A stretch of 64,000 nucleotides of DNA from Gammaproteobacteria bacterium (GTDB lineage: Bacteria > Pseudomonadota > Gammaproteobacteria > Poriferisulfidales > Oxydemutatoraceae). Below, piece after piece: positions 15,678 to 23,212 of this stretch. Both the position numbers and the translations under genes were made by a program. The DNA is taken from positions 1 through 64,000 of the forward strand of contig JAPPQC010000011.1 of assembly GCA_028817225.1 (NCBI GenBank), in the 5' to 3' direction. Position 1 is the stretch's first letter; every line of letters begins with the position of its first letter. Under the pieces are notes generated by a model. The model was given only the letters and a program-made list of their open reading frames with translations. It did not search any database and was not told the DNA's origin.

Positions 15678-16294
15678 CCTTCCGCCCGGACGCTGACGAG
15701 GGCCTTCGGCAGCGTGTTGATGTCGGCGACGCTGCCGTCGCGCTCCAGGTTGAAACGCACCGCGGTGCGCTCGGCGCCGGCGCGCTCAAGCAGGACCTTG
15801 CCGTAGAAGAAGATGTCGAGCGCCGGGTTGACGCGCGCGACGCTGACCTCGGCGGTAACCGGCTGCTCCGTCAGCGACTTGTAATAGTGCAGGTTGACGA
15901 TGTATTCGCCCGGCACCAGGCGGCGGATGGTGATGACCTCCTGGTTCAGCGGGTTGACGACTTCCTCGCCGTCCACGCGGATGGTGTCGTTGGAAAGGCC
16001 GCGGTCGTCGCGGTCGAGGTGCATGAAGCCGTCCTCGGTGTTGCGAAACCAGACCACCCTGCCGTCGGGGTCGCGCACCCAGGTGTCAATGTCGTCGGGG
16101 CTGTGGTCGGGCCACTTGACCGTGACGATGTATTCGGCCTTCAGGTCTATGGCGCCGGTGCGCGCGGGCGGATTCATGAAGACGATGGCTATCAGAAACA
16201 GGAAGGTGAAGATCAGCAGCACATTGAACAGCAGGTCGGTGAACGGGTCAATCGCGTCGGCCCTGGTTTGTCGCCCGCGTCGCACGCCCGTCAC
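15674..16294 (-). CDS. ExbD/MotB-position membrane-anchored protein with large periplasmic domain
   Basis: A 206-residue protein with one N-terminal helix containing an acidic start (DPFTDLLFNVLLIFTFLFL), the place where ExbD/TolR/MotB proteins carry their proton-binding aspartate. The periplasmic part has DIDTWVRDPDGRVVWFRN and PGEYIVNLHYYKS, a beta-rich pattern, and no OmpA peptidoglycan domain. The start is a GTG overlapping the upstream stop (GTGA at 16291-16294). Its order directly after a MotA/TolQ/ExbB-like gene supports a channel pair. The substrate or load of the motor is unknown. Confidence 0.7.
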   Translation of the reverse strand: MTGVRRGRQTRADAIDPFTDLLFNVLLIFTFLFLIAIVFMNPPARTGAIDLKAEYIVTVKWPDHSPDDIDTWVRDPDGRVVWFRNTEDGFMHLDRDDRGLSNDTIRVDGEEVVNPLNQEVITIRRLVPGEYIVNLHYYKSLTEQPVTAEVSVARVNPALDIFFYGKVLLERAGAERTAVRFNLERDGSVADINTLPKALVSVRAEG

Positions 16295-17061
16295 CGCGCA
16301 AACGAGTGGGTTTCGGCGAAGTGCGCGGCGGCGGCGACGAGGCGGTCGGCGCCGCGGTCGAGCAGCAGGTACTGAAAGCCGAGCAGAATGGTGCCGAGCA
16401 GCCCGACCAGCGTCGTGTTCAGCGCGACTCTCATGCCGCGCGTCATCTCGCTGAACAACTCGTGCGCGTGCTCCGGCTCGAACGACGCCGAGCCGGTGAT
16501 CGAGGACAGCATCAGGATAAAGCCGATGACCGTGCCGAGCAGCCCCAGTTTGATCAGCAGTTGCGCGAAAAACCAGCCGGTGGCGTGGGCGCCGCCGGCC
16601 TCCTCGGCGAGCATGTCGTCCAGGCGCGACCACTGGCGGCGGTCGGTCTCGCCGGGCGGCCCGCCGCGGCAGCGGAAAACGCCGGCAAGGTAGTCCGACA
16701 CCGGCGACGACGCCAGCGCCGCGCCGTCGAGCGACAGGCGCACGCCGTCAAAACGCAGCGCGCCGGGGTTGGCGGTGATTGCGCCGAGTTCGTTCAGTTG
16801 CGCCGACAAGAACACGCTGCGCAGCGCGCAATGAACGGTGCCGCCGGCGAAGATCAGCGCGATGACGATGGACAGTTTGGTCGGGTCGGTCCGGAAAATG
16901 TCCTGCACCAGTTCGTGCTCCCACGCCAGCCACAGGATGAACGCGAGCACAAAGGCGAAAATCAGCCATTGCAGGAACAAGGCGTGCGCGGGCGCCTGCG
17001 ACCGCGGCGGAAATTCGCCGCCGTCACCGGACGCCGCACTGAAACCGAAAGGCCGTTCCAT
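16291..17061 (-). CDS. MotA/TolQ/ExbB-family proton channel protein
   Basis: A 256-residue inner-membrane protein. Two helices lie near residues 28-48 and 62-82, then a cytoplasmic loop of about 80 residues, then the paired helices typical of the family with the hallmark GLLGTVIGFILM and VALNTTLVGLLGTILLG. Such proteins form the proton-driven stator with an ExbD/TolR/MotB partner, here the next gene. The ATG at 17061 is chosen because the longer frame upstream runs through the terminator at 17117-17153. It is first gene of the operon. Confidence 0.8.
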   Translation of the reverse strand: MERPFGFSAASGDGGEFPPRSQAPAHALFLQWLIFAFVLAFILWLAWEHELVQDIFRTDPTKLSIVIALIFAGGTVHCALRSVFLSAQLNELGAITANPGALRFDGVRLSLDGAALASSPVSDYLAGVFRCRGGPPGETDRRQWSRLDDMLAEEAGGAHATGWFFAQLLIKLGLLGTVIGFILMLSSITGSASFEPEHAHELFSEMTRGMRVALNTTLVGLLGTILLGFQYLLLDRGADRLVAAAAHFAETHSFAR

Positions 17062-17116
17062 CACGCCCGGATAGTAACACACCGCCGCGCCGGCGGCGGC
17101 GCGGCGCGCGGCGCGC

Positions 17117-17153
17117 AAAAAAAACCCGCGGTGGCTGCGCCACCGCGGGTTTT
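17117..17153 (-). terminator. Rho-independent terminator after the first NHLP-leader gene
   Basis: A 15-bp perfect stem AAAACCCGCGGTGGC / GCCACCGCGGGTTTT with loop TGC is followed, on the minus strand, by a run of eight T. An almost identical hairpin lies at 18038-18074. Confidence 0.9.
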
Positions 17154-17187
17154 GGCCGGACTTCAAATCCTTTGAATCAGAACGGGT

Positions 17188-17628
17188 TCACCCTGTGTAC
17201 GGGTTCGCGCCGAGTCTGTGCTGGCGATCTTCGGGAACCAGAAAATCCACCATGGTGTCGTACGCCCGACCCATCGCTTGCCGGTGCCTTGTCTTGTCCT
17301 CTTGTGATATCCCCCAGAAGCCGGGATCCCCCAGGTCGCTCCAGGCCACATCATGCCGCGCGCCGCCGGACACCGAGGAAATATCCTCATCCTTCAGCAC
17401 GCCCGTTCTCGCCGCCGACGGAAGCGAGATGTGCCAGCACTTGTCATCATTGCGGTGAACCACAATCTTCGAGTCAGCCGGGATTTCCAGGCCGGTAATC
17501 TTCGACATCACCGCTTTCGGGTCTTTGTCAAATTCGGCGCGAAAATCCGCATCCGTCTGATAACGCAGCGCCACCATCGCAGCCAGGGCTTCCTGTGTCG
17601 CCGGCAGTTTCGTCATTTTTGTTTCCAT
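17188..17628 (-). CDS. NHLP-leader (nitrile-hydratase-like) RiPP-precursor-type peptide, copy 1
   Basis: A 146-residue peptide. Residues 1-89 match the nitrile-hydratase-like leader pattern of natural-product precursors: a helical start (EALAAMVALRYQTDADFRAE), DPKAV, GLEIP, a beta strand with VVHRNDDKCWHISLP, then DEDISSVSGG. The Gly-Gly at 88-89 is the expected cleavage site, leaving a 57-residue core starting ARHDVAWSDLGDP. The core is rich in charged residues and Trp, with no Cys. GGAG lies 8-9 bp before the ATG at 17628, matching copy 2. An in-frame extension upstream only reads through the tandem repeats. No modification enzyme or exporter is adjacent. Function is unknown. Confidence 0.75.
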   Translation of the reverse strand: METKMTKLPATQEALAAMVALRYQTDADFRAEFDKDPKAVMSKITGLEIPADSKIVVHRNDDKCWHISLPSAARTGVLKDEDISSVSGGARHDVAWSDLGDPGFWGISQEDKTRHRQAMGRAYDTMVDFLVPEDRQHRLGANPYTG

Positions 17629-17668
17629 TGTGCAAATCTCCATTACGATGTTAAACAAATGAATTTTT

Positions 17669-17788
17669 GCCACTGACATTGCTGCCACTGACATTGCTGC
17701 CACTGACATTGCTGCCACTGACATTGCTGCCACTGACATTGCTGCCACTGACATTGCTGCCACTGACATTGCTGCCACTGACATTGTG
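17669..17788 (-). repeat. Eight 15-bp tandem repeats in the leader of NHLP copy 1
   Basis: On the plus strand, GCCACTGACATTGCT is repeated eight times without interruption (last copy ends GTG). It lies between the promoter at 17789-17816 and the gene start at 17628, so it is transcribed. Read as codons it would give MSVAA repeats. Confidence 0.95.
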
Positions 17789-17816
17789 ATTATGCCGCAA
17801 AAACGCTGAAAGTCAA
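17789..17816 (-). promoter_or_regulatory. Sigma70-type promoter of NHLP copy 1
   Basis: On the minus strand TTGACT and CATAAT are separated by 16 bp. The same arrangement is conserved at copy 2 although the spacer has diverged. The repeats begin at the expected transcription start. Confidence 0.75.
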
Positions 17817-18037
17817 TACTGACAAAGGTTTCTGAACGGATTGACGACGATGAAACCTGCGTGATGCCGGGGCGTTCCGGACTGAACATTCACTTGCTTC
17901 TCGCATGGCACAACCGGGGGGAAGAACTGCTTGCTGAATACCCTGAAATTCCACCAAAACAAATGGGCCTGCCAAAAAATTGGAGGCTTGCGCTCCCCGG
18001 TAAATCGTGAGCCTGGATTGTCTTGCGCCGGCGGCGC

Positions 18038-18074
18038 AAAAAAAACCCGCGGTGGCTGTGCCACCGCGGGTTTT
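18038..18074 (-). terminator. Rho-independent terminator after NHLP copy 2
   Basis: The stem AAAACCCGCGGTGGC / GCCACCGCGGGTTTT with loop TGT is followed on the minus strand by a T run. It duplicates the hairpin at 17117-17153 and separates the two paralogous units. The rest of 17830-18036 shows only part of the duplicated upstream segment and no gene. Confidence 0.9.
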
Positions 18075-18090
18075 GGGTTTTAGCCGGGAT

Positions 18091-18525
18091 TTACTCCCTT
18101 CCCCCCAAACGGAGACTATCCGGCATGGAGAGTCCCATCATGCCAAACATTCTCTCGTGCGCTGCATCCATCCCTTGCTTGTACCTTTCTCCCTCGGCCG
18201 GGGACACTCCCCAGAACGCAGGATCCCCCAGGTCGCTCCAGGCCACATCATGCCGCGCGCCGCCGGACACCGAGGAAATATCTTCATCCCCTATCGCGCC
18301 CGTTCTCGCCGCCGACGGCAGCGAGATGTGCCAACACTTGTCGTCGTTGCGGTGAACCACAATCTTCGAGCCAGCCGGTATTTCCAGGCCGGCAAGCTTC
18401 GACAGCACCGCTTTCGGGTCTTTGTCAAACTCGGCGCGGAAATCCGCGTCCGTCTGATAGCACAAAGCCACCATCGCAGCCAGAGCTTCCTGTGTCGCCG
18501 GCATTTTCGTCATTTTTGCTTCCAT
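18091..18525 (-). CDS. NHLP-leader (nitrile-hydratase-like) RiPP-precursor-type peptide, copy 2
   Basis: A 144-residue paralogue of copy 1. The leader (residues 1-89) is nearly identical, ending DEDISSVSGG. The core begins with the same ARHDVAWSDLGDP and FWG, then diverges completely (SPAEGERYKQGMD...). A conserved leader with a variable core tail is the usual pattern for RiPP precursors made by one enzyme set. The ATG at 18525 has AAGGAG 9 bp upstream. Its core also lacks Cys and is not Ser/Thr-rich, so a lanthipeptide or thiazole product is unlikely. Other possibility: a small protein family unrelated to RiPPs that reuses this fold. Confidence 0.75.
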   Translation of the reverse strand: MEAKMTKMPATQEALAAMVALCYQTDADFRAEFDKDPKAVLSKLAGLEIPAGSKIVVHRNDDKCWHISLPSAARTGAIGDEDISSVSGGARHDVAWSDLGDPAFWGVSPAEGERYKQGMDAAHERMFGMMGLSMPDSLRLGGRE

Positions 18526-18567
18526 TGTGCAAATCTCCTTAAAAGATGTTAAACAAATGAATTTTCT

Positions 18568-18627
18568 GCCACTGACACTGCTGCCACTGACACTGCTGCC
18601 ACTGACACTGCTGCCACTGACACTGTA
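18568..18627 (-). repeat. Four 15-bp tandem repeats in the leader of NHLP copy 2
   Basis: The unit GCCACTGACACTGCT occurs four times, one base different from the copy 1 unit. The position relative to promoter and start is the same as in copy 1, with half the number of units. Confidence 0.95.
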
Positions 18628-18655
18628 ATTATGCCAAAGAAACGCGGAAAATCAA
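18628..18655 (-). promoter_or_regulatory. Sigma70-type promoter of NHLP copy 2
   Basis: On the minus strand TTGATT and CATAAT are separated by 16 bp, directly preceding the four tandem repeats. Confidence 0.75.
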
Positions 18656-18759
18656 TACTGACAAAGGTTTCTGAACGGATTGACGGCGATGAAACCTGCG
18701 TGATGCCGGGCGTTCCGGACTGAACATTCACCTGTTTTTCACCGCAACCCGGATTGTCT

Positions 18760-18765
18760 TATAAT
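18760..18765 (+). promoter_or_regulatory. -10 element of the nitroreductase gene
   Basis: A perfect TATAAT lies 33 bp before the ATG at 18798, with GGGGA as ribosome site between them. No good -35 is visible. Confidence 0.5.
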
Positions 18766-18797
18766 CAGCACCGCAACGCTCTTTTGGGGAACAAACC

Positions 18798-19400
18798 ATG
18801 AAAAAATTCAACACTGCGGACACTGTGGATTACCGGCGGCGCAAGGAAGACGCCGAGGCCGACGCGCTGTTTTACGAGCGCTGGTCGCCGCGTTCGTTCA
18901 GCGGGCGCGAACTGCCGGAGGAGACGCTGCGCGTGATTTTCGACGCGGCGCGCTGGTCGCCGTCGTGCTACAACGACCAGCCGTGGCTGTTTGTCACCGC
19001 TTCAAGCGGCGCGGCGGACTTTGATGTGTTTCTGAACCTGCTGGTGGAGGGCAACCAGGGGTGGGCGCACAGCGCGTCGCTGCTGGGCTTTCTGTTCGCG
19101 CGCCTGCACTTCGACCACAACGGCAAGCCGAATGCGTCGGCGGTGTTCGACTGCGGCGCGGCGTGGATGGCGATGACGCTGCAAGCGCGGCGCCTCGGCC
19201 TCTACACGCACGGCATGGCCGGCATCAAGCGCGACGAGGTCTGCGCGGCGCTCGGCGTGGACGAGGACAAATACCGCGTTGTCTGCGGCTTCGCGCTCGG
19301 CGAAATCGGCGCGCCGCAGCAACTGGCCGCGGAACTCGCCGACGGTGAAAAACCGTCGCCGCGAAAACCGTTGCCGGCGATATGGCGGCGCGGCGCATGA
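18798..19400 (+). CDS. Nitroreductase-family flavoprotein
   Basis: A 200-residue member of the NAD(P)H-dependent FMN nitroreductase fold. RWSPRSFSGRELPEETL and ARWSPSCYNDQPW near the N-terminus are the family's FMN-binding part, and GLYTHGMAGI and VVCGFALGEIG the C-terminal part. It likely reduces small quinones, nitro compounds or similar electron acceptors in the cytoplasm; the substrate cannot be told. The stop overlaps the next start as ATGA, so it is the first gene of the PQQ-associated ABC operon. It lies directly upstream of the NHLP pair on the other strand, but no evidence makes it a peptide dehydrogenase. Confidence 0.8.
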   Translation: MKKFNTADTVDYRRRKEDAEADALFYERWSPRSFSGRELPEETLRVIFDAARWSPSCYNDQPWLFVTASSGAADFDVFLNLLVEGNQGWAHSASLLGFLFARLHFDHNGKPNASAVFDCGAAWMAMTLQARRLGLYTHGMAGIKRDEVCAALGVDEDKYRVVCGFALGEIGAPQQLAAELADGEKPSPRKPLPAIWRRGA

Positions 19401-20572
19401 CGGCGCGCGGCGCGCGGTGGCTGGCGGCGGCGCTGTGGCTGGCGGCGGGCGCGGCGGCGGCGGTCGAGACGATTGATATCGCGTTCCTGAAAAAAGAAGC
19501 GGAAAAACTGCCGAAACTGTCCAACCTCGACCCGCCGCCCGCCGACGACGGCGCGCTCGGCGGCATGCAGGGCATCACCGACAACAACACCACCGGAAAA
19601 TTTCTCGGCCACCATTACCGACTTGAAACCGTCGTCCTCGGCGAGGACGGCGACGCCGGCGGGGCGCTGCGCGAACTGCACGCGCGCGGCGTGCGGCAGT
19701 TTATCGTGGATGTCGCCGCCGACGAGTTGCTGGCGCTGGCCGACTCCGGCGCCGGGCGCGAGTCGTGGTTCTACAATGTCGGCGCCGGCGACGACACGCT
19801 GCGTACCAGGCAATGCCGCCGCAACATCCTGCACATCACGCCCAGCCATTCAATGCGCGCCGACGCGCTGGCGCAATACCTGATTGCGCGCAAATGGCCG
19901 CGATGGTTTCTGGTCGTCGGACAGCGCGCCAACGACACCGGCTTCGCCGCCGCCGTGCGCCGCGCGGCGAAAAAGTTCGGCGGCAAAATCGCCGCCGACA
20001 AAAAATGGGAATACGGGCCGGACATGCGGCGAACGGCGGCCTCGACGGTGCCGGTGTTCACGCAGGATGTGGACTATGATGTGCTCATCGTCGCCGATGT
20101 CGTCGGCGAGTTCGGCGAATACCTGGCCTACCGCACCTGGAAGCCGCGCCCGGTGGCCGGCACCCAGGGGCTGAAGCCGGTGACCTGGCACCGCACGCAC
20201 GAACAATGGGGCGCGGCGCAGATTCAGAGCCGCTTTCTGAGAAACCACGGGCGGCGCATGTCGGAGAAGGACTACGGCGTGTGGTCGGCGGTGCGCGCCA
20301 TCGGCGAGGCGGTGACCCGCAGCCGCTCGACCGGCCACGCGCAAATCGCGGACTACATCCGCGGCGATGCGTTTGAACTGGCCGGTTACAAGGGGCAGAA
20401 AATGTCGTTCCGCAAATGGAACCGGCAACTGCGCCAGCCGATACTGCTGGTGTCGCCGACATCGGTGGTGTCGGTGTCGCCGCAGCGCCAATTCTTGCAC
20501 CAGCGCTCGGTGCTGGATACAATGGGCTACGACCGCCCGGAGTCGCAATGCAAACTCGGCGAAACACCGTGA
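19397..20572 (+). CDS. Periplasmic substrate-binding protein of the PQQ-associated ABC system (PedA1/LutA type)
   Basis: A 391-residue exported protein that matches the substrate-binding proteins encoded with PQQ-dependent alcohol dehydrogenases. The signal peptide runs from MTARGARW through AAGAAAAVE. The two-lobe fold is suggested by WFLVVGQRANDTGFAAAVRRAA and DYDVLIVADVVGEFGEYLAYRTW. In Pseudomonas putida and Methylorubrum extorquens the equivalent gene sets (ped, lut) are linked to lanthanide uptake, which fits the xoxF found at 50 kb. The start 19397 gives an ATGA overlap with the nitroreductase; 19382 is an alternative. Confidence 0.75.
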   Translation: MTARGARWLAAALWLAAGAAAAVETIDIAFLKKEAEKLPKLSNLDPPPADDGALGGMQGITDNNTTGKFLGHHYRLETVVLGEDGDAGGALRELHARGVRQFIVDVAADELLALADSGAGRESWFYNVGAGDDTLRTRQCRRNILHITPSHSMRADALAQYLIARKWPRWFLVVGQRANDTGFAAAVRRAAKKFGGKIAADKKWEYGPDMRRTAASTVPVFTQDVDYDVLIVADVVGEFGEYLAYRTWKPRPVAGTQGLKPVTWHRTHEQWGAAQIQSRFLRNHGRRMSEKDYGVWSAVRAIGEAVTRSRSTGHAQIADYIRGDAFELAGYKGQKMSFRKWNRQLRQPILLVSPTSVVSVSPQRQFLHQRSVLDTMGYDRPESQCKLGETP

Positions 20573-20588
20573 ACAGCGAGGAAAATCC

Positions 20589-21599
20589 ATGAAAAACCAG
20601 GCAAAACCCGCAAAAGTCGCGCTGGCCGCGGTGCTGGCTGTGTCGCTGGCCGGGGCGCAGATTGCGCCGCCGGCGCTGGCGGCGACGGCGCACACCATCT
20701 ATGTCTCGAACGAGAAGGACAACACCGTCAGCGTCATTGACAGCGAAACGCTCGAGGTGGTTGACCTGATCAAGGTCGGGCAGCGCCCGCGCGGCATCGC
20801 CGTCAGCAAGGACCAGAAACTTCTCTACCTGTGCGCCAGCGACGACGACGAAATTCAGATTATTGATCTCGACAGCCGCAAGGTCACCGGCTCGCTGCTG
20901 TCCGGCCCCGACCCGGAGTTGATGACGCTGTCGCCGGACGGCTCGATACTCTATGTCGCCAACGAGGACGACAACATGATCTCGGTGATTGACATCGGGC
21001 GCAACCGCATCATCAAGGAGATTCCGGTCGGCGTCGAGCCGGAGGGCATGGGCATCAGCCCCGACGGCAAGACGCTGGTCAACACTTCGGAGACGACCAA
21101 CATGGCGCACTTTGTCAACACCGCCACCTTCAAGGTGTTTGACAATGTGCTGGTCGGCAGCCGCCCGCGCTTCGCCGAATTCACGCACAGCGGCGGGCAG
21201 GTGTGGGTTTCCGCCGAGGTCGGCGGCACCGTCAGTGTCATCGAGACGGCGACGCGCAAGGTGCTGAAAACCATCTCGTTCTCGCTGCCGGGCGTCAAGG
21301 CCGAATCCATACAGCCGGTCGGCGTGCGCCTGACGAACGACGACCGCTTCGCGTTCGTCGCGCTGGGGCCGGCGAGCCGCATCGCCGTCATCAATGCCGC
21401 GACCTTTGAGGTCGAGAAATACCTGCTGGTCGGCGCGCGCGTGTGGCAACTGGCTTTCAGCCCCGACGAGAAAAGGCTCTACACCACCAACGGCGTCAGC
21501 AACGACATCTCGGTGATTGACACCGAAGACCTGCGCGTCGTCAAGTCGGTGGCGGTGGGGCGCTATCCGTGGGGCGTTGCGGTACGCGCCGGTGGCTGA
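20589..21599 (+). CDS. PQQ-associated YVTN beta-propeller protein (PedA2/LutB type)
   Basis: A 336-residue secreted propeller. After a signal peptide (VALAAVLAVSLAGAQIAPPALA) come seven-fold YVTN-type blades: IYVSNEKDNTVSVIDSETLEV, LYLCASDDDEIQIIDL, LYVANEDDNMISVIDI and LYTTNGVSNDISVIDTEDL. Such proteins are regularly encoded between the binding protein and ATPase of this ABC system. GAGG lies 7 bp before the ATG. The stop overlaps the next gene's GTG. Role in the periplasm is unproven; binding of metal or of a metal-carrying molecule is a reasonable guess. Confidence 0.8.
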   Translation: MKNQAKPAKVALAAVLAVSLAGAQIAPPALAATAHTIYVSNEKDNTVSVIDSETLEVVDLIKVGQRPRGIAVSKDQKLLYLCASDDDEIQIIDLDSRKVTGSLLSGPDPELMTLSPDGSILYVANEDDNMISVIDIGRNRIIKEIPVGVEPEGMGISPDGKTLVNTSETTNMAHFVNTATFKVFDNVLVGSRPRFAEFTHSGGQVWVSAEVGGTVSVIETATRKVLKTISFSLPGVKAESIQPVGVRLTNDDRFAFVALGPASRIAVINAATFEVEKYLLVGARVWQLAFSPDEKRLYTTNGVSNDISVIDTEDLRVVKSVAVGRYPWGVAVRAGG

Positions 21600-22314
21600 C
21601 GGCCCGGCCCTCGCGGTCGCCGGGCTGGGGCACAACTACGGCGGCTTCCGGGCGCTTGATTCGGTTGACTTCACGGTCGAGCGCGGCCAGTTCGCGGTGC
21701 TGCTCGGCAGCAACGGCGCCGGCAAGACGACGCTGTTCTCGCTGCTGACCGGCCTCTACCACAGCCGCGACGGGCGCATCAGCGTCTGCGGCCACGACCT
21801 GAAAAGGCGGCCTTCAAGGGCGCTTCGCAGCATCGGCGTCGTGTTTCAGCAGCGTTCGCTCGACGCCGACCTGACGGTGTGGCAGAACCTGCGTTATTCG
21901 GCGAGTTTGCACGGCATGTCGCCGCGCCTCGCGCGCGAGCGCGCCGGGGAGGAAACCGCGCGCCTCGGCATGAACGACCGCATGAACGACAAGATACGCC
22001 ATCTCAGCGGCGGCCAGGCGCGGCGCGTGGAAATCGCGCGCGCGCTGATGCACCGCCCCGAACTGCTGATTCTGGACGAGCCGACTTTCGGCCTTGATGT
22101 GCCGGGGCGCGAGGCGATACTCGGGCATGTGCGCGCGCTGTGCGGGCGCGGGCTGTCGGCGCTGTGGACGACGCACCTGCTCGACGAGGTGCACGCCGAC
22201 GACGCGCTGCTGGTGCTGAAAAAGGGCCGCCTGATGAAGACCGGCGCCGCCGGCGCGCTGGCCGGTTGCGCCGAACCCGCCGAAATGAGAAGCCGACTGG
22301 CGTCCTTTCTGTGA
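21592..22314 (+). CDS. ABC transporter ATPase of the PQQ-associated system (PedB/LutE type)
   Basis: A 240-residue ABC ATPase: Walker A GSNGAGKTT, Q-loop VVFQQRSLD, signature LSGGQARRVEIA, Walker B LLILDEPTFGLD, switch His in TTHLLDEV. The QRSLDADLTVWQNL stretch is typical of ABC-2-type exporters and of the family annotated with PQQ alcohol dehydrogenases. The start is taken as GTG 21592, overlapping the propeller stop, since no ATG fits; it has no clear ribosome site and is uncertain. Confidence 0.8.
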   Translation: MADGPALAVAGLGHNYGGFRALDSVDFTVERGQFAVLLGSNGAGKTTLFSLLTGLYHSRDGRISVCGHDLKRRPSRALRSIGVVFQQRSLDADLTVWQNLRYSASLHGMSPRLARERAGEETARLGMNDRMNDKIRHLSGGQARRVEIARALMHRPELLILDEPTFGLDVPGREAILGHVRALCGRGLSALWTTHLLDEVHADDALLVLKKGRLMKTGAAGALAGCAEPAEMRSRLASFL

Positions 22315-22324
22315 ACCATCCGGC

Positions 22325-23188
22325 ATGACAACGCACGCCGACAAGGGCGCCGACAAGAGCACTGACAAAGGCGCCGACCGCCTGTCGGGCGCCGCTTTCT
22401 TTCATTTCACCGCCGGCATCGTGCGGCGCGAGATGCTGCGCTTTATCCAGCAGCGCGAGCGCTTCATCGCGGCGCTGGTCAGGCCGCTGGTGTGGCTGTT
22501 CATCTTCGCCGCTGGTTTTCGCTCGGTGCTCGGCGTGTCCATCATTCCGCCGTACGAGACCTATGTGCTCTACGAGGAATACATCACGCCCGGCCTGATC
22601 GGCATGATTCAACTGTTCAGCGGCATGCAGACCTCGCTTTCCATGGTCTATGACCGCGAGATGGGCAGCATGCGCGTCCTGCTGACAAGCCCGGCGCCGC
22701 GCTGGTATCTGCTGGTCAGCAAACTGACGGCGGGCGCCGCGATTTCGGTGTTGCAGGTGTATGTGTTTTTGCTGGTGGCGTGGTTCTGGGATGTGCGCCC
22801 GCCGGCGGCGGGCTATGCCGCGCTGTTGCCGGCGCTGTTTCTGACCGGGCTGATGCTGGGCTCGCTGGGGCTGTTTCTGTCGTCGGTCATCAAGCAACTG
22901 GAGAACTTCGCCGGCATCATGAATTTCGTCATTTTCCCGATGTTCTTCACATCGTCGGCGCTCTACCCGCTGTGGCGCATCAAGGAGTCGAGCGTGCTGC
23001 TGTACCACATCTGCAACTACAACCCGTTCACGCACGCGGTCGAGTTGATTCGCTTCTCGCTCTACACCTCGTTCAGCGCGCAGGCCTTCTCGGTGGTGCT
23101 GGCGACGACCGCGCTGTTCATCGCGCTCGCCGTCATCGGCTACGACCCGTCGCGCGGGCTGCTCGGCATCCGGCGCAAGGGCGGGTAG
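22325..23188 (+). CDS. ABC-2-type permease of the PQQ-associated system (PedC/LutF type)
   Basis: A 287-residue inner-membrane protein with about six helices. The conserved ABC-2 pieces are visible: RPLVWLFIFAAGFRSVLG, the EEYITPGLIGMIQLFSGMQ loop, DREMGSMRVLLTSP and FFTSSALYPLW. The ATG lies 10 bp after the ATPase stop. It partners the ATPase; the family is sometimes called an alcohol ABC transporter permease. ABC-2 permeases usually export, so import of a metal is not obvious from the fold; the physiological link to lanthanides rests on homologues. Confidence 0.8.
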   Translation: MTTHADKGADKSTDKGADRLSGAAFFHFTAGIVRREMLRFIQQRERFIAALVRPLVWLFIFAAGFRSVLGVSIIPPYETYVLYEEYITPGLIGMIQLFSGMQTSLSMVYDREMGSMRVLLTSPAPRWYLLVSKLTAGAAISVLQVYVFLLVAWFWDVRPPAAGYAALLPALFLTGLMLGSLGLFLSSVIKQLENFAGIMNFVIFPMFFTSSALYPLWRIKESSVLLYHICNYNPFTHAVELIRFSLYTSFSAQAFSVVLATTALFIALAVIGYDPSRGLLGIRRKGG

Positions 23189-23212
23189 CGGCGCCGCCCG
23201 CTCCGCCGGCGC

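Noticed and set aside
13608-17061. Zorya-type phage defence system (MotA/MotB-like proteins)
   Set aside because: There is no OmpA-type domain on the second protein and no ZorC, ZorD or ZorE helicase/nuclease; the partners are envelope proteins.
17629-17889. (MSVAA)n N-terminal extension of NHLP copy 1
   Set aside because: Copy 2 has a strong ribosome site at the homologous ATG, and its repeat reading frame hits a stop, so the repeats are treated as untranslated leader.
17669-18627. CRISPR-like array
   Set aside because: The units are contiguous with no spacers, and no cas gene is nearby.
18798-19400. SagB-like peptide dehydrogenase serving the NHLP peptides
   Set aside because: It is an ordinary short nitroreductase, co-transcribed with the ABC genes rather than with the peptides, and no cyclodehydratase gene is present.
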